DNA of 64,000 bases from Cerioporus squamosus. Taxonomy: Eukaryota; Basidiomycota; Agaricomycetes; Polyporales; Polyporaceae. The notes under the pieces were generated by a model that had not been told where the DNA came from, made no database searches, and was given only the letters and a program-made list of their open reading frames with translations. A program made the position numbers and the translations under genes. The first letter of the stretch is position 1; each line of letters begins with the position of its first letter. Shown piece by piece: positions 46,631 through 59,228 of this stretch. Location of the stretch: NCBI GenBank assembly GCA_022592435.1, contig JABYQS010000083.1, forward strand, positions 1-64,000. The letters run 5' to 3'.

Positions 46631-48103
46631 TCCTGCATGTGAGTAGAGTCTTCTCTTCTGCTAGTACATATGCGCCGTTAAACGCCAAGGTGCAGAGTCC
46701 CGGAGGCAGGACTGGGGCGCGACAGACGCTCAAGATGGTCTGACGTGTGTTTGACCCCCGCACCGCAGTCTCCGTCACTGGCAGGCCACAGCTCGGTGTC
46801 TGCTTCAGCAGGGTGTTCATTTCACTGCAAAGAACGTATCCTTTCCGACCACCAGAAAATGTGAGTAAATTGAAGGAAAGGAACCACATTCCGAACACTG
46901 TACTCAACCAAAGGCGTATGCCTCTCCAGCCTCAGGACAGCCTCCCGGAACCTTTCTTCGGCCCGGAGAGGTGCGAACCCCACAAATTCAGCAGCCTTTC
47001 GGTGGACCGCAGACCTTATCGATACACTTACCATTGTCATAGCGTTTCCTGAACAGGGACACGGTGACTTCTTTCCAGTGTTTCGCCATCAGATTCATAC
47101 GGATCGGCTCTAGTTTTGTGCCCTGTAACGCCCGTATCCGCACGGGCACCCCGTAGCCAGTCCATCGCGGCCGATGCTCGGATATTCGAATACGTAGGTA
47201 TGCTCCAAACTACTGCCTCCGAGTCAGCACAAGCTCGCTGACCGAGACCTCCCTCTCTAATACATAGAACTCACCGGGGCTACTTCCCCTGCCGGCGATC
47301 AGTCGTCCAGGCTCATCCCGTTGTCCTACCGAGTTGAAGACCGACCGGACGATCCTGTCACAATCGGTTGTTGCGCTGCAGGCACGCACAGCGCAAGAAC
47401 CAAACTGGGTAAGGTATGCGAAGACTGTCACTGCGACCGGACAGGCATATGTACGGGGACTCGGGGGAGCCGAAGACATGGTGGCAAGCAATCGAACTTT
47501 GAGGCACACTCTCGTCCAGGACACAGTCAGGACTGACTGCCAATGTCCACCGTCGGGCGGACGGGCAACTCGCTGCGCTGTATAACCAGCTACGACTCAC
47601 GCCGGAAGGGGTGGGGCTATGCGACTACACTGCCCATTCATCACCCCGTCCGACGCCTCCCTGCCCGCAAACCTCAAGGTGGGTCAGATCAGCTGCCGTT
47701 TGGGGGATATGCTGGGATTCGGACACCACTAGGCTTTGGACCAGGCAGGCTCGAGGGCGCTCCGCGGAGTCTTCTGCGTGTCATTGGTTGGCGGGGCTTG
47801 TTGTCGTTATAGAAAAGCGGTTGGGCGTACTACTAGTATGTGCCTCGAGTACCGTTTAACAACCTCATACTAAGTATGTTTTCTGAATCCGCACCGCGCT
47901 CAATACGCTCGTAACGAGGCCGTGTTGTCTTCATAGTCATTATTGTTGCAGAAAGTATCGTCGTGGGAACGAATCTAGAGTAAGCCACTTCATCGTGTCC
48001 CAGTCAAACTGTAAACCCTAGTACGCCGCACCGCCCCTACCAGGACAAAACCCAGCGACGACGCAGCTGTACGAGCACACCCACTTCCCCTCCCACCACC
48101 TCG
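46631..48103. other. Segment between spacer 1 and F-box B, with a dispersed repeat
   Basis: Bases 46821 to about 47010 are the partner of the repeat inside the intron at 811-1010. No gene is supported. From about 47868 to 48103 the sequence matches the region upstream of F-box D (59026-59228): ctcatacta, gctc(a/g)atacgctcgta, and gtgtcc(c)agtcaaact. A C-type F-box copy may have been lost here. Confidence 0.5.
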
Positions 48104-49788
48104 ATGACCACCCCCAGAATCCCTCTCGAGCTGCAGGAGCGCGTCATCGACTTGGTGGATGACGATGTAGACCACTGGATCGTTACGGGAACACTTCTGA
48201 GCTGCGCCCTGACGTGTCGTGCATGGCTCCCGCGGAGCAGACGTCGTCTCTACCACCGCCTCAGATTGGTCGAGGTTCGGCAGACGGTGCTGAATCAAGT
48301 GGTGGAGCTCCTCGATCGAGACCTGGAGGTTTCAAGCATGGTCCGGGAGCTCTGGATTCGTGAAAGGCTCGACAGGGAAGTCGAGGAAGATGAGGACGAG
48401 GAGAATGCCGAGAACGAGAGGGCCGAAACAGTTGAGGACGAGGAAAGTGACGACGAGGGAGAGTACGACGAGGAAGATCGGAACGACAATGACCACATCG
48501 ACGAGCAGCAGCAGCAGCGGGAGACGCGTCCGGTGAAGGATATCATTCGTGCCGGAGCAGTCCTGCTCATCTTAGCTAGAAAGCTACCTCGTTTGGCAAC
48601 GCTCACGATCTGGGGAACAGTCATTGACTCGCCAGCATATCTCCCGATGCTAGCCGGCTTTCCGGCACTAACCACCCTCGATTTGAGCTACGTTACCATT
48701 CCAAGCTATGGCGCCTTCCAACGGATGCTCGCCGCGGCCCCAGCACTGAGGAGACTGCATGTCTCCCCGACGACATTGACATCTACCAACATCTCCCCGA
48801 CGATCCAGTATTTCCAGCTACGCTGCCCGTCGCTTAAGAAGATAGTGTGGTGCCCATCATCTTCACCGTCGGTGAGTACTTCGGTGTTGCTTTGTTCATT
48901 CCGAGGGTGCCATGAACTCAGACAGAGCAGAGCGAGCAGAGCAACTGTGCCGTCTTCGCACACCTCATTCGGAACTTGCACGTCTGTAAATCGCTCGAGG
49001 ATCTTGATTTGGGCAGCTTAAACCAGATTGTTATCGACAAGATCATTGCCAGCGGTGCGTTCCTGTCCTTGCATCGGAAATAATCATCTATTGATACATT
49101 GATCGCAGTCACCTCTAACCGATATCCCGTCCCGTTTATTCTCCCCAATCTCTCTACACTGAGCCTACATCCCACTATTCTTCAAAAATACACGACACAA
49201 GAGAAGCTGTCCGGCTTGCTCAAGTCTATCACTCGTCTAATTGCAACCTTATGGCCGTCCGGCACCTACGCACAACGACGGAGAACGTTGACGTTGGAGT
49301 TCTGGTACCCAAGGGGCACACTGAACCAGGTCACCGACGACGCTGATTCCGGTCGGTCGTACGCCCTCAACCCGACTGAGGACATTCTGGAGCGCCTCCT
49401 TCGGGCTCTCAAGGCTGTCAGTGCGGAGCTCGAACATGTGTTCGCTACCGTCGACGGGGCCGGGAGCACTGTCGAGTTCCTGTTTGATGATCTCGATGAC
49501 CAAGATGTCCCCGAGATCGCAGAGGTGATTTACATGATGCGATGTATCTTCGTTGTCTCGCTTCACTCCAGGGTGGTGGGTATCTTTCCGGAGTTACATC
49601 GACGTGGGATCCTGTCGGTCAAGTTCGGATGCTGGATCCAGGGTAAGGTCGCTCATCATGTTTTAGAGGTCATGACTGCTCATCACAACACATTCTTCCT
49701 AGGACGGCATGCGTATTATGAGTGGGTGAAGGATGACAAAGGGAACTTCGATATCATCCAGAGTAAACGTCGCCGAAACAATGAATAG
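48104..49788 (+). CDS. F-box protein B of the tandem array, intact
   Basis: Exons 48104-48871, 48922-49054, 49109-49642 and 49703-49788 join in phase to 506 aa. F-box at residues 5-45 (IPLELQERVIDLVDD, LLSCALTCRAWLPRSRRRLYHRL). The acidic linker (EEDEDEENAENERAE) is followed by a Gln run and the same leucine-rich segments as copy A (LAGFPALTTLDLSYV, RMLAAAPALRRLHV). The C-terminal exon is HAYYEWVKDDKGNF. The last intron is 60 bp and in frame, so its retention would not break the protein. Differences from the other copies cluster in the acidic linker and the leucine-rich part, as expected if substrates diverge. Confidence 0.88.
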
Positions 49789-52700
49789 GTGAGCAAATCA
49801 TTAATCACTACATGCATTGACCATCTCATACGACTCCAGGTTACAAATCTCGCAGAAAGCCCTCTCTCTCCCCAAGCCCCTTGCATCGGCCTTCACATCG
49901 ACCTACGGAATGCGACACTCATTCCCAACGCTGTACCATACTGTCAGGCTTGCAGAGGTTCCAAGCCGCACCGCTCCCGCAGGCCTGTCGCTTCACTGTT
50001 GTTCCGGTTACTCTCTTCCATCTCCGAGTCATCGCCTGCTCTACGCTTCCAGAACACTCGTCTTCTCTCCTCGCTGTCCGTCCCTTGACACTTCCGCTTT
50101 CGCGGTACTTGCTATGCCACCGCTATGCTTACAACTCCGTATCTGTTCTGTACGATGGATGTACCAGTACCTATGTTCTCCGCCATTTGTCCCCTTTGAT
50201 TCTGGTATCTATTGATCGAAATACCCGCTCGAGTGCACATCGTCGGCGGTGCAGGAACCGTCAGCGCAACACTCTCCGTCCAACATGTGCATACGACTTC
50301 GAAGAAGCCTCGGCGAACTCTACACAAAGCTTCGCGGTCATCGGGGCGGTCGTCGGACATGTCGACAGCTGCCATGTAGAATCTGGGCTACCGAGATTGC
50401 ATTACGCACAACCGTGCGCCCTACTCTACGAGACGCATAAGCTGATTACCAAGAATTGCAGTCGATTGGCTGTGGTACCGCTTGTTGCTTCTGCGCCTGC
50501 TTGTCCGCAACTCGCCCGGTCTCGTCGTGGTCCGCCCGATACCGGTATTCCCCTCATGATGCGTGTCCGTTCGCTTTCGATGACCTGACTAGAGTCACGA
50601 TCAGATTCACTACTAACCTACTGCCGCCGCCGCTGCCGGAGACTCACAGAAGAGCTGGCCTGGTGCCCGTCGCAGCACTCCCACTATCGCACGAATCGAC
50701 CATTGACGCACTGGCAGAACACCCTTCCCAAAAGCTGTGCGTCGTCCCATCCGTCTGTCGCGAACGGAGACGGAGACGGGGTGAGGGCAGACATCCGAGA
50801 GTGCTAGGCTAGTAGGCGAGCTCACCACTACGACGTCCCAACGTGCATACATCGAGCTGGTATCGCGCAGAGGATACGAGTCGAGGGCCCCGCAGCATCG
50901 ATCCATGTGACGACGGACGTGTCCTCGGCCTCGACAGTGGGGCCACTGCTGTCTGCTGCATGCACAGTGCACCACAGTGCGATCGCCGACGGTGGACGGC
51001 CGGGTAGCATCGTGCGCGCGGAGTCCTGTCGGCTCGAGGGCCTTGGACCTCAGCAGTGCTAGTCGCCAATAGGGCTGTACTTGATCTGTGAGATGGAGTG
51101 CGGATCATCGCCGGTTGGGTCGTTGAGGGGAGTTGCTCCGCTGAAGAGTGTTGGCGGGCTCGGACCCACGGCTCGAGAGCGGCTGAGGAACAAGGAAGGA
51201 TTGCATGCCAGTGACCAATTGTCAGAGGCCCTTTAGGTTCGTGCAAAACACGAACCGACATCTTCTGCTGGTGAAGCTCGCAGTATCTGCACAAGTTCAA
51301 GAAAACGCGTCAGAACTGTCTTGGGAGACACAGAGCAAGGCCCAGAACTCCACATAATTAGTCCAAGTCGACGAGAATGTTCATGAAATACGCATCGAAA
51401 TTGAGGCTGCAACTACGGGAGGGCAGCGCCGCGAAGCCCTGAGTACCTCCACGCTGCTCGAGACTCGAGAGAAATTCTCGAAGGGAACGGATGGCCGGAG
51501 ATGCATGGTGCGATACACGAGAGAGGGCCACTGGGTCGCCAGCGATGCACACAGCGCTGGATATCTGCAGAACGCATTTGATCTGTTCTCATCAGAACGA
51601 TGTCGGCGCACCCGAGGAGCGAGAGCGTGTATCTTCGACGAAGACATCAGAGCTTCACACGCATATGGTCCGCTCGCCGTATGCAGACGAGGCGTCGAAC
51701 CCACTGGACACGAAATGACGTTGAGGAAACTGGACACCACCAGAAGCGCAGGCTCACAGGATGACTTTCGTCCACGTCGTCTCTGAATCTAGTGCAACTT
51801 CTTCATGGTGTTGCAGCCCGTGAAGGCATGCGATCTCCAGCACGTCCACCGCTCACTCGCGTGGCACATGCGAGGGCACCGTCTTCTCCGACCGTTGGCT
51901 ACCAGATCACCATGAAAGCCGCATCCGCTAAGCACGAGCATGCATGCAAGAACAGGGCGCGATCGAAGGATGTGCAGAGTATCAGAGACAAAAACTCACC
52001 TCATGATCGGCCCTCCCTGTGCTCGCCATCCCTGTGCTTTCAAGCGCACGCTGGCACGCTGGCACTCCGTGGGGTGTTGCTGCTGTCGCCGCTATTGGAT
52101 CGGTGAGGTTTCGTCGATAGAGCGCAGGTCCGTCGCACCGTGAGCGGCGGCAATGCTCACCATGCGACGGCAGGTCCATTGCGCTGGGGTAAGACACCTT
52201 GCATCTAGGAGAGAGGGTGCTGTTGGTCCAAGGGAGCTCCTGGTACGGATAGTGGCACAATAATGATGGCGAGGGCTGCAGAGTTCAGAGACGTGGTAGA
52301 GATGCCGAAACTTGATGTGGGACGTCCAAGAACAGACAAGCGTGGTGTGTCCGCGCGGCGTTAAAAGTGTTTACAGGCGGAGGACGGTCCAGGGAGAAGT
52401 CGGTCCAGCCAAGAGCATGGCGAGCGCGAGGACAGGAATCGAGACGTCATTCGAAGACAGAACAGGATCCAGCGATGGAAAGCTCAGTGTGGACGGCGTA
52501 AGAGTATGGAGGACAAGTCAAGTGCCGTGAACACCAGATGTACGTAGAGGAGCATACACGAAGCATGTCGCTACAATCGATGTGCTACCTTGCATGTCCG
52601 CATCCGAGGGTGACTAGCCGCACATAGCTGTAGACAGGAAGGGGCGGCAGCTGGCCCTGAGCACTGAGGAGCAATCGCGAGGCAGGGTGCAGACCCAGGA

Positions 52701-52990
52701 CATGGAAGGGCAGATGGTGGTGACGTAGACACCAGTAGTGGTCGCCCAGAGCACAGGACGCAGCGACACAGTGCCAAGGGTTGGGTGGTACCGGATGGAC
52801 ACCAGCAGGTCTTCTGAGACGTGAGTCGAAGCACAGAGGAAATACCACTCGAGAAACGAGGAGACGCTCGGACTCGGAGCGCTGGACATGGCGCCTCGGA
52901 CCGGCGTACCCGGGCACAGGCTCTTTCTTCTCATCCTCATCTCTTCAGCTCGATCCGGCTCAATTGATTACTTCTCCTCCGACCACCTCG
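49789..52990 (+). repeat. Array spacer copy 2, about 3.2 kb
   Basis: Closely matches 60869-64000 along its whole length and ends in the F-box C promoter. Shared anchors: cagtgaccaattgtcagaggcc (51200s; 62220s in copy 3), tggatatctgcagaacgca (51560s), taagacaccttgcatctaggaga (52190s) and catggcgagcgcgaggacagg (52420s). On the minus strand several strong splice-donor-like sites are conserved, such as GAGGTGAGTTTTT around 52000. No coherent protein was found, so it may hold a non-coding transcript or a dead minus-strand gene. Confidence 0.75.
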
Positions 52991-54668
52991 ATGACCACCC
53001 CCAGAATCCCTCTCGAGCTGCAAGAGCTTGTCATAGACTTGCTTGATGACTGGAACCCGGGGATCGTTACGGTCCCGGAAACACTTTGGAGCTGCACCCT
53101 GACGTGCCGTGCATGGCTCCCGCGGAGCAGACGTCGTCTCTACCACAGCTTAGATTTCAATAACATTCCGCGAACGGTGCTGAATCAACTGGTGGAACTC
53201 ATCGATCGAGAACAAGAGGTCTCAAGCATGGTCCAGAATCTGCGGATTGGAGAAAGGCCTGACGAGGAAGGCGATGAGGATGACGACGAGGAGAAAGCTA
53301 AGGACCAGAGGGCCGAAGAAGTTGAAGACGAGGAAAACGACGATAAGGGAGAATACGACGAGGAAGATCGGAACGACGGTGACCACTGGTACCTCATGGA
53401 GCAGCAGGATCAGCGGGAGACGCGTCCGGTGAAGGATATCATTCGCACTGGAGCAGTCCTGCTCATCTTAGCTAGGAAGCTACCTCGTTTGGCGTCGCTC
53501 ATGATCAGTGGAGCAGTGATGGCCTCGCCAGCACGTCTCCCAGTTCTAGCCGGTTTCCCGGCACTGGCCACCCTCGAACTGTCTCACGTCACCATCTCAG
53601 GCTATGGTGCCTTCCAACGGATGCTTGCCGCGGCCCCAGGACTGAGAAGACTGTGTGTCAGCTGGGTGATCTGGACATCTAGACACATCTCCCCGACCAT
53701 CCAGTATTTCCGGTTACGCTGCCCGCCGCTCACACATCTAATGTGGTTCCCAGACATCCACCGCCCGTGAGTACTCCGGCGTTGCTTTGCTTATTCGGAG
53801 AGTGCCATGAACTCAGCCAGAGCAGGGCGAGCAGAGAGACTTCGCTTTCTTGGCACACCTCATCCGGAACTTGCACGTCTGTGGATCGCTCGAGTACCTT
53901 TTCTTGCCAAATTTTGATATCGCTACTATCATCACCAGTGGTACGTTTAAGTTCCTCTTTGTGCAGCAAAAATCATCTGCTAATGCATGGTGCGCAGTCA
54001 TTTCTAACCGATTTCCCGACTTGTTCATCCTCCGCAATTTCTCTCAATTGAGACTTCGCACTTTTTTTCAAGAATCCGCGGCACAAGACAAGCTGTCCGG
54101 ATCCCTCGAGTCTATCATTCGTTTGCTTACCACCTTATGGCCGTCCGAGATCCATGCACAACGACGTAGAGTGTTGACATTGGAGTTGCACTATCCGAGG
54201 GGCACACTAATACCGGTTACCAACGCTGATTCCGGTCAGACGTCCCTCAACCTGTCGGACGACATTCTGGAGCGTCTCCTTTGGGCTCTCAAGGATGTCA
54301 GTGCGGAGCTCGAACATGTGTTCGCTACCATCAACGGGGCCGGTAGAACTGTCGAGTTCCTGTTCACGGACACGGATAAGTTCGCGGACCAACAAGATGT
54401 CTCCGAAATTGCAGAGATGCGACGTGCCTTCATTGTTTCGCTTCGCTCCAGGGTGGCCCGTATCTTTCCGGAGTTACATCGACGCGGGATGCTGTCGGTT
54501 AAGTTCCAATCCAGGATCAATATTGGTAAGGTCGCTCATAACGTTTTCACAGTGACAGCTGACCACAACGCACTCTTGCTAGATCTCGACGGTTACTACT
54601 ATGACTGGGTGGAGGCTAACAACGGGAACTTTGAAGGCATCCCGTACAGGTTCTCCTCATTCGAATAG
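52991..54668 (+). CDS. F-box protein C of the tandem array, phase mismatch at intron 1
   Basis: Exons 52991-53766, 53817-53940, 53998-54525 and 54583-54668. F-box as in B (IPLELQELVIDLLDD, LWSCTLTCRAWLPRSRRRLYHSL), an acidic linker (DEDDDEEKAKDQRAEE), then the leucine-rich part and a C-terminus YYYDWVEANNGNFEGIPY. Exon 1 ends in phase 2, while exon 2 must be read in phase 0, as in A, B and D; one base fewer lies in the last codons of exon 1 (about 53755-53766). All later exons agree. Its promoter (cctcatctcttcagctcgatcc) differs from that of A, B and D and matches the window's right end. Either one base is missing from the sequence or this copy is newly frameshifted. Confidence 0.75.
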
Positions 54669-56074
54669 GTGAGCAATGCTGTCAGGAATCACCATGCGCG
54701 TTCACCATCATCTATGACAGGTCACAGACCTCACAAACTCCTCTCTCTCCATGTTCCTCGCGTCAGCCTTCAGAAAGAGTACAGAATGCGACGTTCGTTC
54801 ATATTGCTGTACTATACTCGTCAGGCTTGCAGAAGTGCCAATCTGCACAGCTCCCCCAGATCCTTCTCTTCAGTCTCCTTTCGGGTGCTCTCTCCTCGCC
54901 TGCTCTACATTTCCCCGACTCCTCCGAGATCTATTGTTTTCGCTGTCCTCCCGTCAAGATTCTCTCGCTCTCCTCGCATACGATGTCCCTCAGGCGATGC
55001 TTGCAACCCCGTCCATGTCTCTATCCGTCTTCAACTCGACAATTGGTCCGACTTCCCTGCATTTCAATTTTCTATTCATCTCCGACATCTTCACCCGAAC
55101 GCCCATCGTCCGCCATATGGGGACTTCCGTCTCACACGCATAACTGGCATGCTATATTGACGATACGTCGATACCCACCCTCCTCCAGTTTCTGCACCGT
55201 TACATGCAACGCGTACACGACTCCGAATCCCCAGTCGGATGGCCCTGCTCGCGAACATCCGGATCGAATCTACGGTGTCAATCGCAAGGTTCCGAATTCC
55301 AGCATGTTCGGCCGCGCAGCGCCGTCAACGGTCAACGTGTTCAGCCCATCGGTCGCATGCTGCGTCTGCGATTCGTCGCGATGGAGCTCGTTGCGCTGAG
55401 GAATCAATGCAGGGATGGGATCCGCAAGCGTCCAGACCGCAGACCCCAACGCCCGCCGCATGACAGCTGCTTCGATCTCGCGCTCCAAGTCGCTCGTCGC
55501 CCATCGAATGGTCGTCCGAGTCGCTCGCGTTCTCTCCCTTCGCGCTCTCCTTGCTCTGCCTCCACGGTCCCTAGGCTCTCCTAATCTCTCCTAGTGTTGT
55601 TCTCTCCGCCACTTTCCTCCCTGCCTCCATCTTCGCGTCTTCGCGGACACTCACCTTGCTACCCGTGACCCCCGGGTCAACTACCACCGCGACGAGCTAC
55701 GAAGCATCTCGCATCCCACGCACAACACCGCGCAAGCAAGCCGGGTTGGCAGGCGAGGTCGACGCTGCTTCAAGAGCGCACAAACACTAGGCCAATATTA
55801 TTCATGGGTGTTTATAACTCCTGCTCCCGTCGCGATCCGTTCGTCCGTTCACATTCTCTGATGATCTCGCCGCCGTGCAGACTCCAGCGGTTTGCACAAC
55901 CCAGTGAGGACGTCACGCGCCTGCGGCTCGTGCGTTCATCGCGTTATCACGAGCTCGTCCAGGTCCTGCTCGTTTCCCGGGCCCCATCTCTCGTCCACGA
56001 CCACCTCCCTCAACCACACGCACGCCTGCCAGTCGACATACTTCCCCCTATTTAAAGGAAGCTCAACACACACG
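54669..56074. other. Downstream region of F-box C, spacer truncated
   Basis: Only about the first 450 bp (to about 55150) resemble the other array spacers; then the sequence is unrelated. A minus-strand frame at 55270-55488 (REIEAAVMRRALGSAVW) looks protein-like but is isolated. A TATA-like tatttaaagg lies at about 56049, just before the NTF2 pseudogene. Confidence 0.4.
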
Positions 56075-56935
56075 ATGGAGGACCCAGCGAACGAGATCGC
56101 CAACGTCGCGACACTCGTCACCGCAGCGATCGACCCCCGAGATCCAGAAGGCCGGTGTCCTCAAGCGAGCGAGCCCTCCGAGTCTCTCCCTGCCTGCCTC
56201 CATTCCTCGAGTCTTTAATCTCCAAGCTTCTGACCTCGCGCCCCGCGCTGATACTACGCGGCGGACATGCGCTTCCGGCATCCGCTCTGCGGCGTGCGCC
56301 GTCTCGCCCGCCCCGCACTCGCGTGACGCGATGCTCTCCATCCTCCAGTGGGTATCGCATCCTCTCGTCCGTGCTCAGCGTGCACGTTGATTACGACACG
56401 TACGACGTGGAGAAGTAAGGCGCGTATTTGGACATCACGCTGACGTTCCATATCCGGTGGTCGCCACTCAAGCCTGCGGACCAGCACGGTAAGTACGTCG
56501 TGCATTGGAGAGACGACCTCTCTCGTCTCCAAGCCGTCTTTTCATCCCTTCTCTCGCTCTGCCCCGCTCACGTCTCCCGTCTACAGCCTGATCGATCGTC
56601 TACCTCGTATTGTGCCACGCGCCCTCACCCACGGACCCCTCGAACACCATCTACCTTATCGCCGCACACGAATATGTCAACCACTCGGACGACCTCGCCG
56701 CGCTCATCGTGCCCCCGCACTCCCCGCACAAGCCTCAGGCTGCATGCCGCGTCAACGGGCGACTGGAGCGTCAAGGACGGCGAGGGCGGGCAGAGCGTCG
56801 AGCTGCGGGCAGAGGGCGAGCCGTTGCCGCCCGTTGGGGAGGAGGAGGAGGAGGAGAGGGAGGAGGAGAGGGAGCTGAGGGGGAAGGGGAGGAAGAAGGG
56901 GCGGGAGGACACGGGAGGTGTTGGATATATGGACG
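56075..56935 (+). pseudogene. Decayed SigF-like NTF2 paralog
   Basis: The start (MEDPANEIANVATLVTAAIDP) copies the intact gene at 57927, but the frame then breaks at a C5 run near 56137-56141. The first splice donor is GCGAGC instead of GTGAGT. The second exon matches in at least three frames (DMRFRHPLCG; SPAPHSRDAMLSILQW; YRILSSVLSVHVDYDTYD) with stops between them. Later pieces (TLTFHIRWSPLKPADQ, IYLIAAHEYVNHSDDLAALIVPP, GEPLPPVGEEE) follow the order of the intact gene. An expanded Glu/Arg run fills the end. Unlike other broken genes here it has many lesions, so it is a real pseudogene. Confidence 0.85.
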
Positions 56936-57926
56936 CTGATTGGAGGTGTGCAGACGATTTGCTCGTTCGCAAAGTTGTGTGTGGTGTCACCCAGACTTTG
57001 TCTCGTCTTGCTCTGCTGTTGCTATTTCCTGTTCCAGCTCGGGCTCTCTCGGAGATCGCTCTTATGCTATCTATCGCTCTGGACATTCGGATGGACTCTG
57101 GCTTCACAGGCTGCCGCAACACACGATCTCGACGCCGCTTCCAAGTCGAGCTTCAGGCTTCAAGTCTGCGAAGCGATGCTATTCATGCTTCGGACATTCA
57201 GACAGGACCCGGCGGTGGCGGCGACACATGATCTGGAAAGCACTTCGAGCTCCAAGGGTTCCACCTGTCAGTATTCTCGGGCTATGAAGGAAGAGAACGC
57301 CCTCCGGCAGTGGCCAAGCGACGACCACAATCTCCTGTACTGGTATACAACATGAGACGCGAGGGGGTGTTATGTCTCCAACATGAGTTCCGGGAAGCGA
57401 CGTCCATGCAAGCCCGCATACTGGATGGCAGTGTTTGAAGTCCATATTCGACAGTTTGGAGGAGGCGTGCCTCGATCGCGCCGCGTCGCGCTTGTCCGAC
57501 CGCGTCGAAGCGATGACGTCACGCGTCTATGGCGTGGTCGTAGGACGACTCGGACGCTGACGGAAGAGAACGCATCACTTCCCGGAGACAGACGGTGAGG
57601 AAATTGAAGAAGATGCGTTCACTCACAAATTCTCTTCTGCAGACATGCACAGGTGAGTAAGTTGCAGACAAAGCTCTCGCCACCTTCCGGCGCTCAAACT
57701 CAGACCCAGTCCACTGAGCATCCTTCGCCAGACACGGAAATCGCGACGCTTTTTCCGTGCAAGCCCGGACGACGTGGATTCGCCCAGCCCACCGACGCTC
57801 GAGTTCGACTTCCCGTATGCATATCACAACGACGACGACGAGGTCCCATCACCAAGCCATCCACGCGAGTCGTGATCACTGCCTAGCTACCCGCATACAC
57901 CTACCTGAAGCTCAGTCACACCGACC
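56936..57926. other. Intergenic region between the NTF2 pseudogene and its intact paralog
   Basis: No supported gene. Short frames only. It includes the promoter of the intact NTF2-like gene; accgaccatgg at its start codon repeats the context of the pseudogene. Confidence 0.35.
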
Positions 57927-58776
57927 ATGGAGGACCCAGCTAAGGAGATGGCAGACGTTGCGAGGCTCGTCACCGGTGCACTCGACCCCAACGTTCAAGA
58001 TGCGGCCGTCCTGAAGTGAGTCCCTCCTTCCTCCCATGCTCGAGTCAACCCCTCGTCCGGGCTCTCTCTCGCCCTGTGTTGCTCTCTCAACCCGATGTAC
58101 ATCCGACGAGCAGGTACTACGTCCCAGACATGGCCTTCCACCACCCGCTTTGCGCCGTCTTGCCTGCCCCCGACTCGCGCGCCGATCTGCTCGCCATCCT
58201 CGCGTGGTACCGCATCCTCTCGCCCGTCCTCGTGGTCATCAACACGGTCACGTACGACGCGGAGCGGCACACCGCGTACGTAGAGGCCACACAGGTCTTC
58301 TCCATCCGCTGGTCCCCGTTCAGGCCTGCGCCCGCCCGGTGAGTCCCTTCGCCTTCCGTCCGCCTTCCTCACCCGTCTCCAAGTCGTGTCCACGTCCGCC
58401 GGTCCTCCCCGTGTCCCGAGTGCTCATGTGCCACTGCAGGCTGCTCGTACGATTCACACTGCGCCCCACATCCATGCCCTCGCCCTCACCCTCCCCAAGC
58501 GAGCCCGCGAAGACCGTGTACCTCATCGCAGCGCACGAGGACTTCTACCACCACGAAGACCTCGCGGCCATGTTCGTGCCGCCGCTCATCCCGCTCGTCC
58601 GCCTCGGGCTGCGCGCTGCGACGCTCGCGTGCCGCTTCAACGCGCGTGTCTTCAGGGCGCTGGGATACTGGAACGTCGGGGAGGGGGAGGGCGGGCGGGG
58701 TGTCGAGCTGAGGCCCGAGGGTGAGCTGTTGCCGCCGGTGGGGGCGGACGAGGAGAGCGAGTGGGCTAGTTGGTAG
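57927..58776 (+). CDS. SigF-like NTF2-like family protein, intact
   Basis: Exons 57927-58015, 58114-58338 and 58440-58776 join in phase to 216 aa. The order fits the fungal SigF-like NTF2 group: MEDPAKEMADVARLVTG, DMAFHHPLCAVLPAP, WYRILSPVLVVINTVTYD, FSIRWSPFRP, LLVRFTLRP, then KTVYLIAAHEDFYHHEDLAAMFVPP. The alpha-beta cone fold usually binds a small hydrophobic ligand or forms dimers; no catalytic role is proven for this group. The C-terminus adds a Glu/Gly-rich tail ending ESEWASW. It sits inside the F-box array beside its own decayed duplicate. Confidence 0.82.
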
Positions 58777-59228
58777 GGAAGAACGGGAGAAAGTGAGTGG
58801 TACGCAGCGAAATTTACGTTGCGGTACTGATCTGATCCGTGTCGGTCTGGAATTGGAGGTGCACTCGCTCGAAGATCGACACATGCTGTAGTGCTGCGTA
58901 TGCTGCGCTAGCTGCTGCTCGAGATCAAGACACTGTAGACGCCGTAGAGACGGCTGTCTTCTTGCAGGGTTCTCGCAAACTCGCTCCTCTATATGCACCG
59001 GGCGCATGAAAGCATTGAGCTTCACGACCTCATACTATGTGTTGTGACTCTGCACCACGCTCGATACGCTCGTAGTATGTACGCGCTGTCTTGCTTGCGT
59101 TGTTCTTGCAGATATCCTCGTGAGAACGAACCTAGAGCAAGCTACGCTACTTCACCGTGTCCAAGTCAAACTCCAAACTGCGATGACGCTGCTGCGCGAG
59201 CGCACCGACTTCCTCTCCGATCACCTCG
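58777..59228. promoter_or_regulatory. Promoter region of F-box D
   Basis: Bases 59026-59228 match the region upstream of F-box B (47868-48103), including cgt(g)tcc(c)aagtcaaactcc just before the leader. No gene is present. This shared promoter type separates A/B/D from C. Confidence 0.55.

Noticed and set aside
55270..55488. Minus-strand frame after F-box C as a gene
   Set aside because: Composition is plausible, but there is no start context, no partner exon and no recognisable domain.
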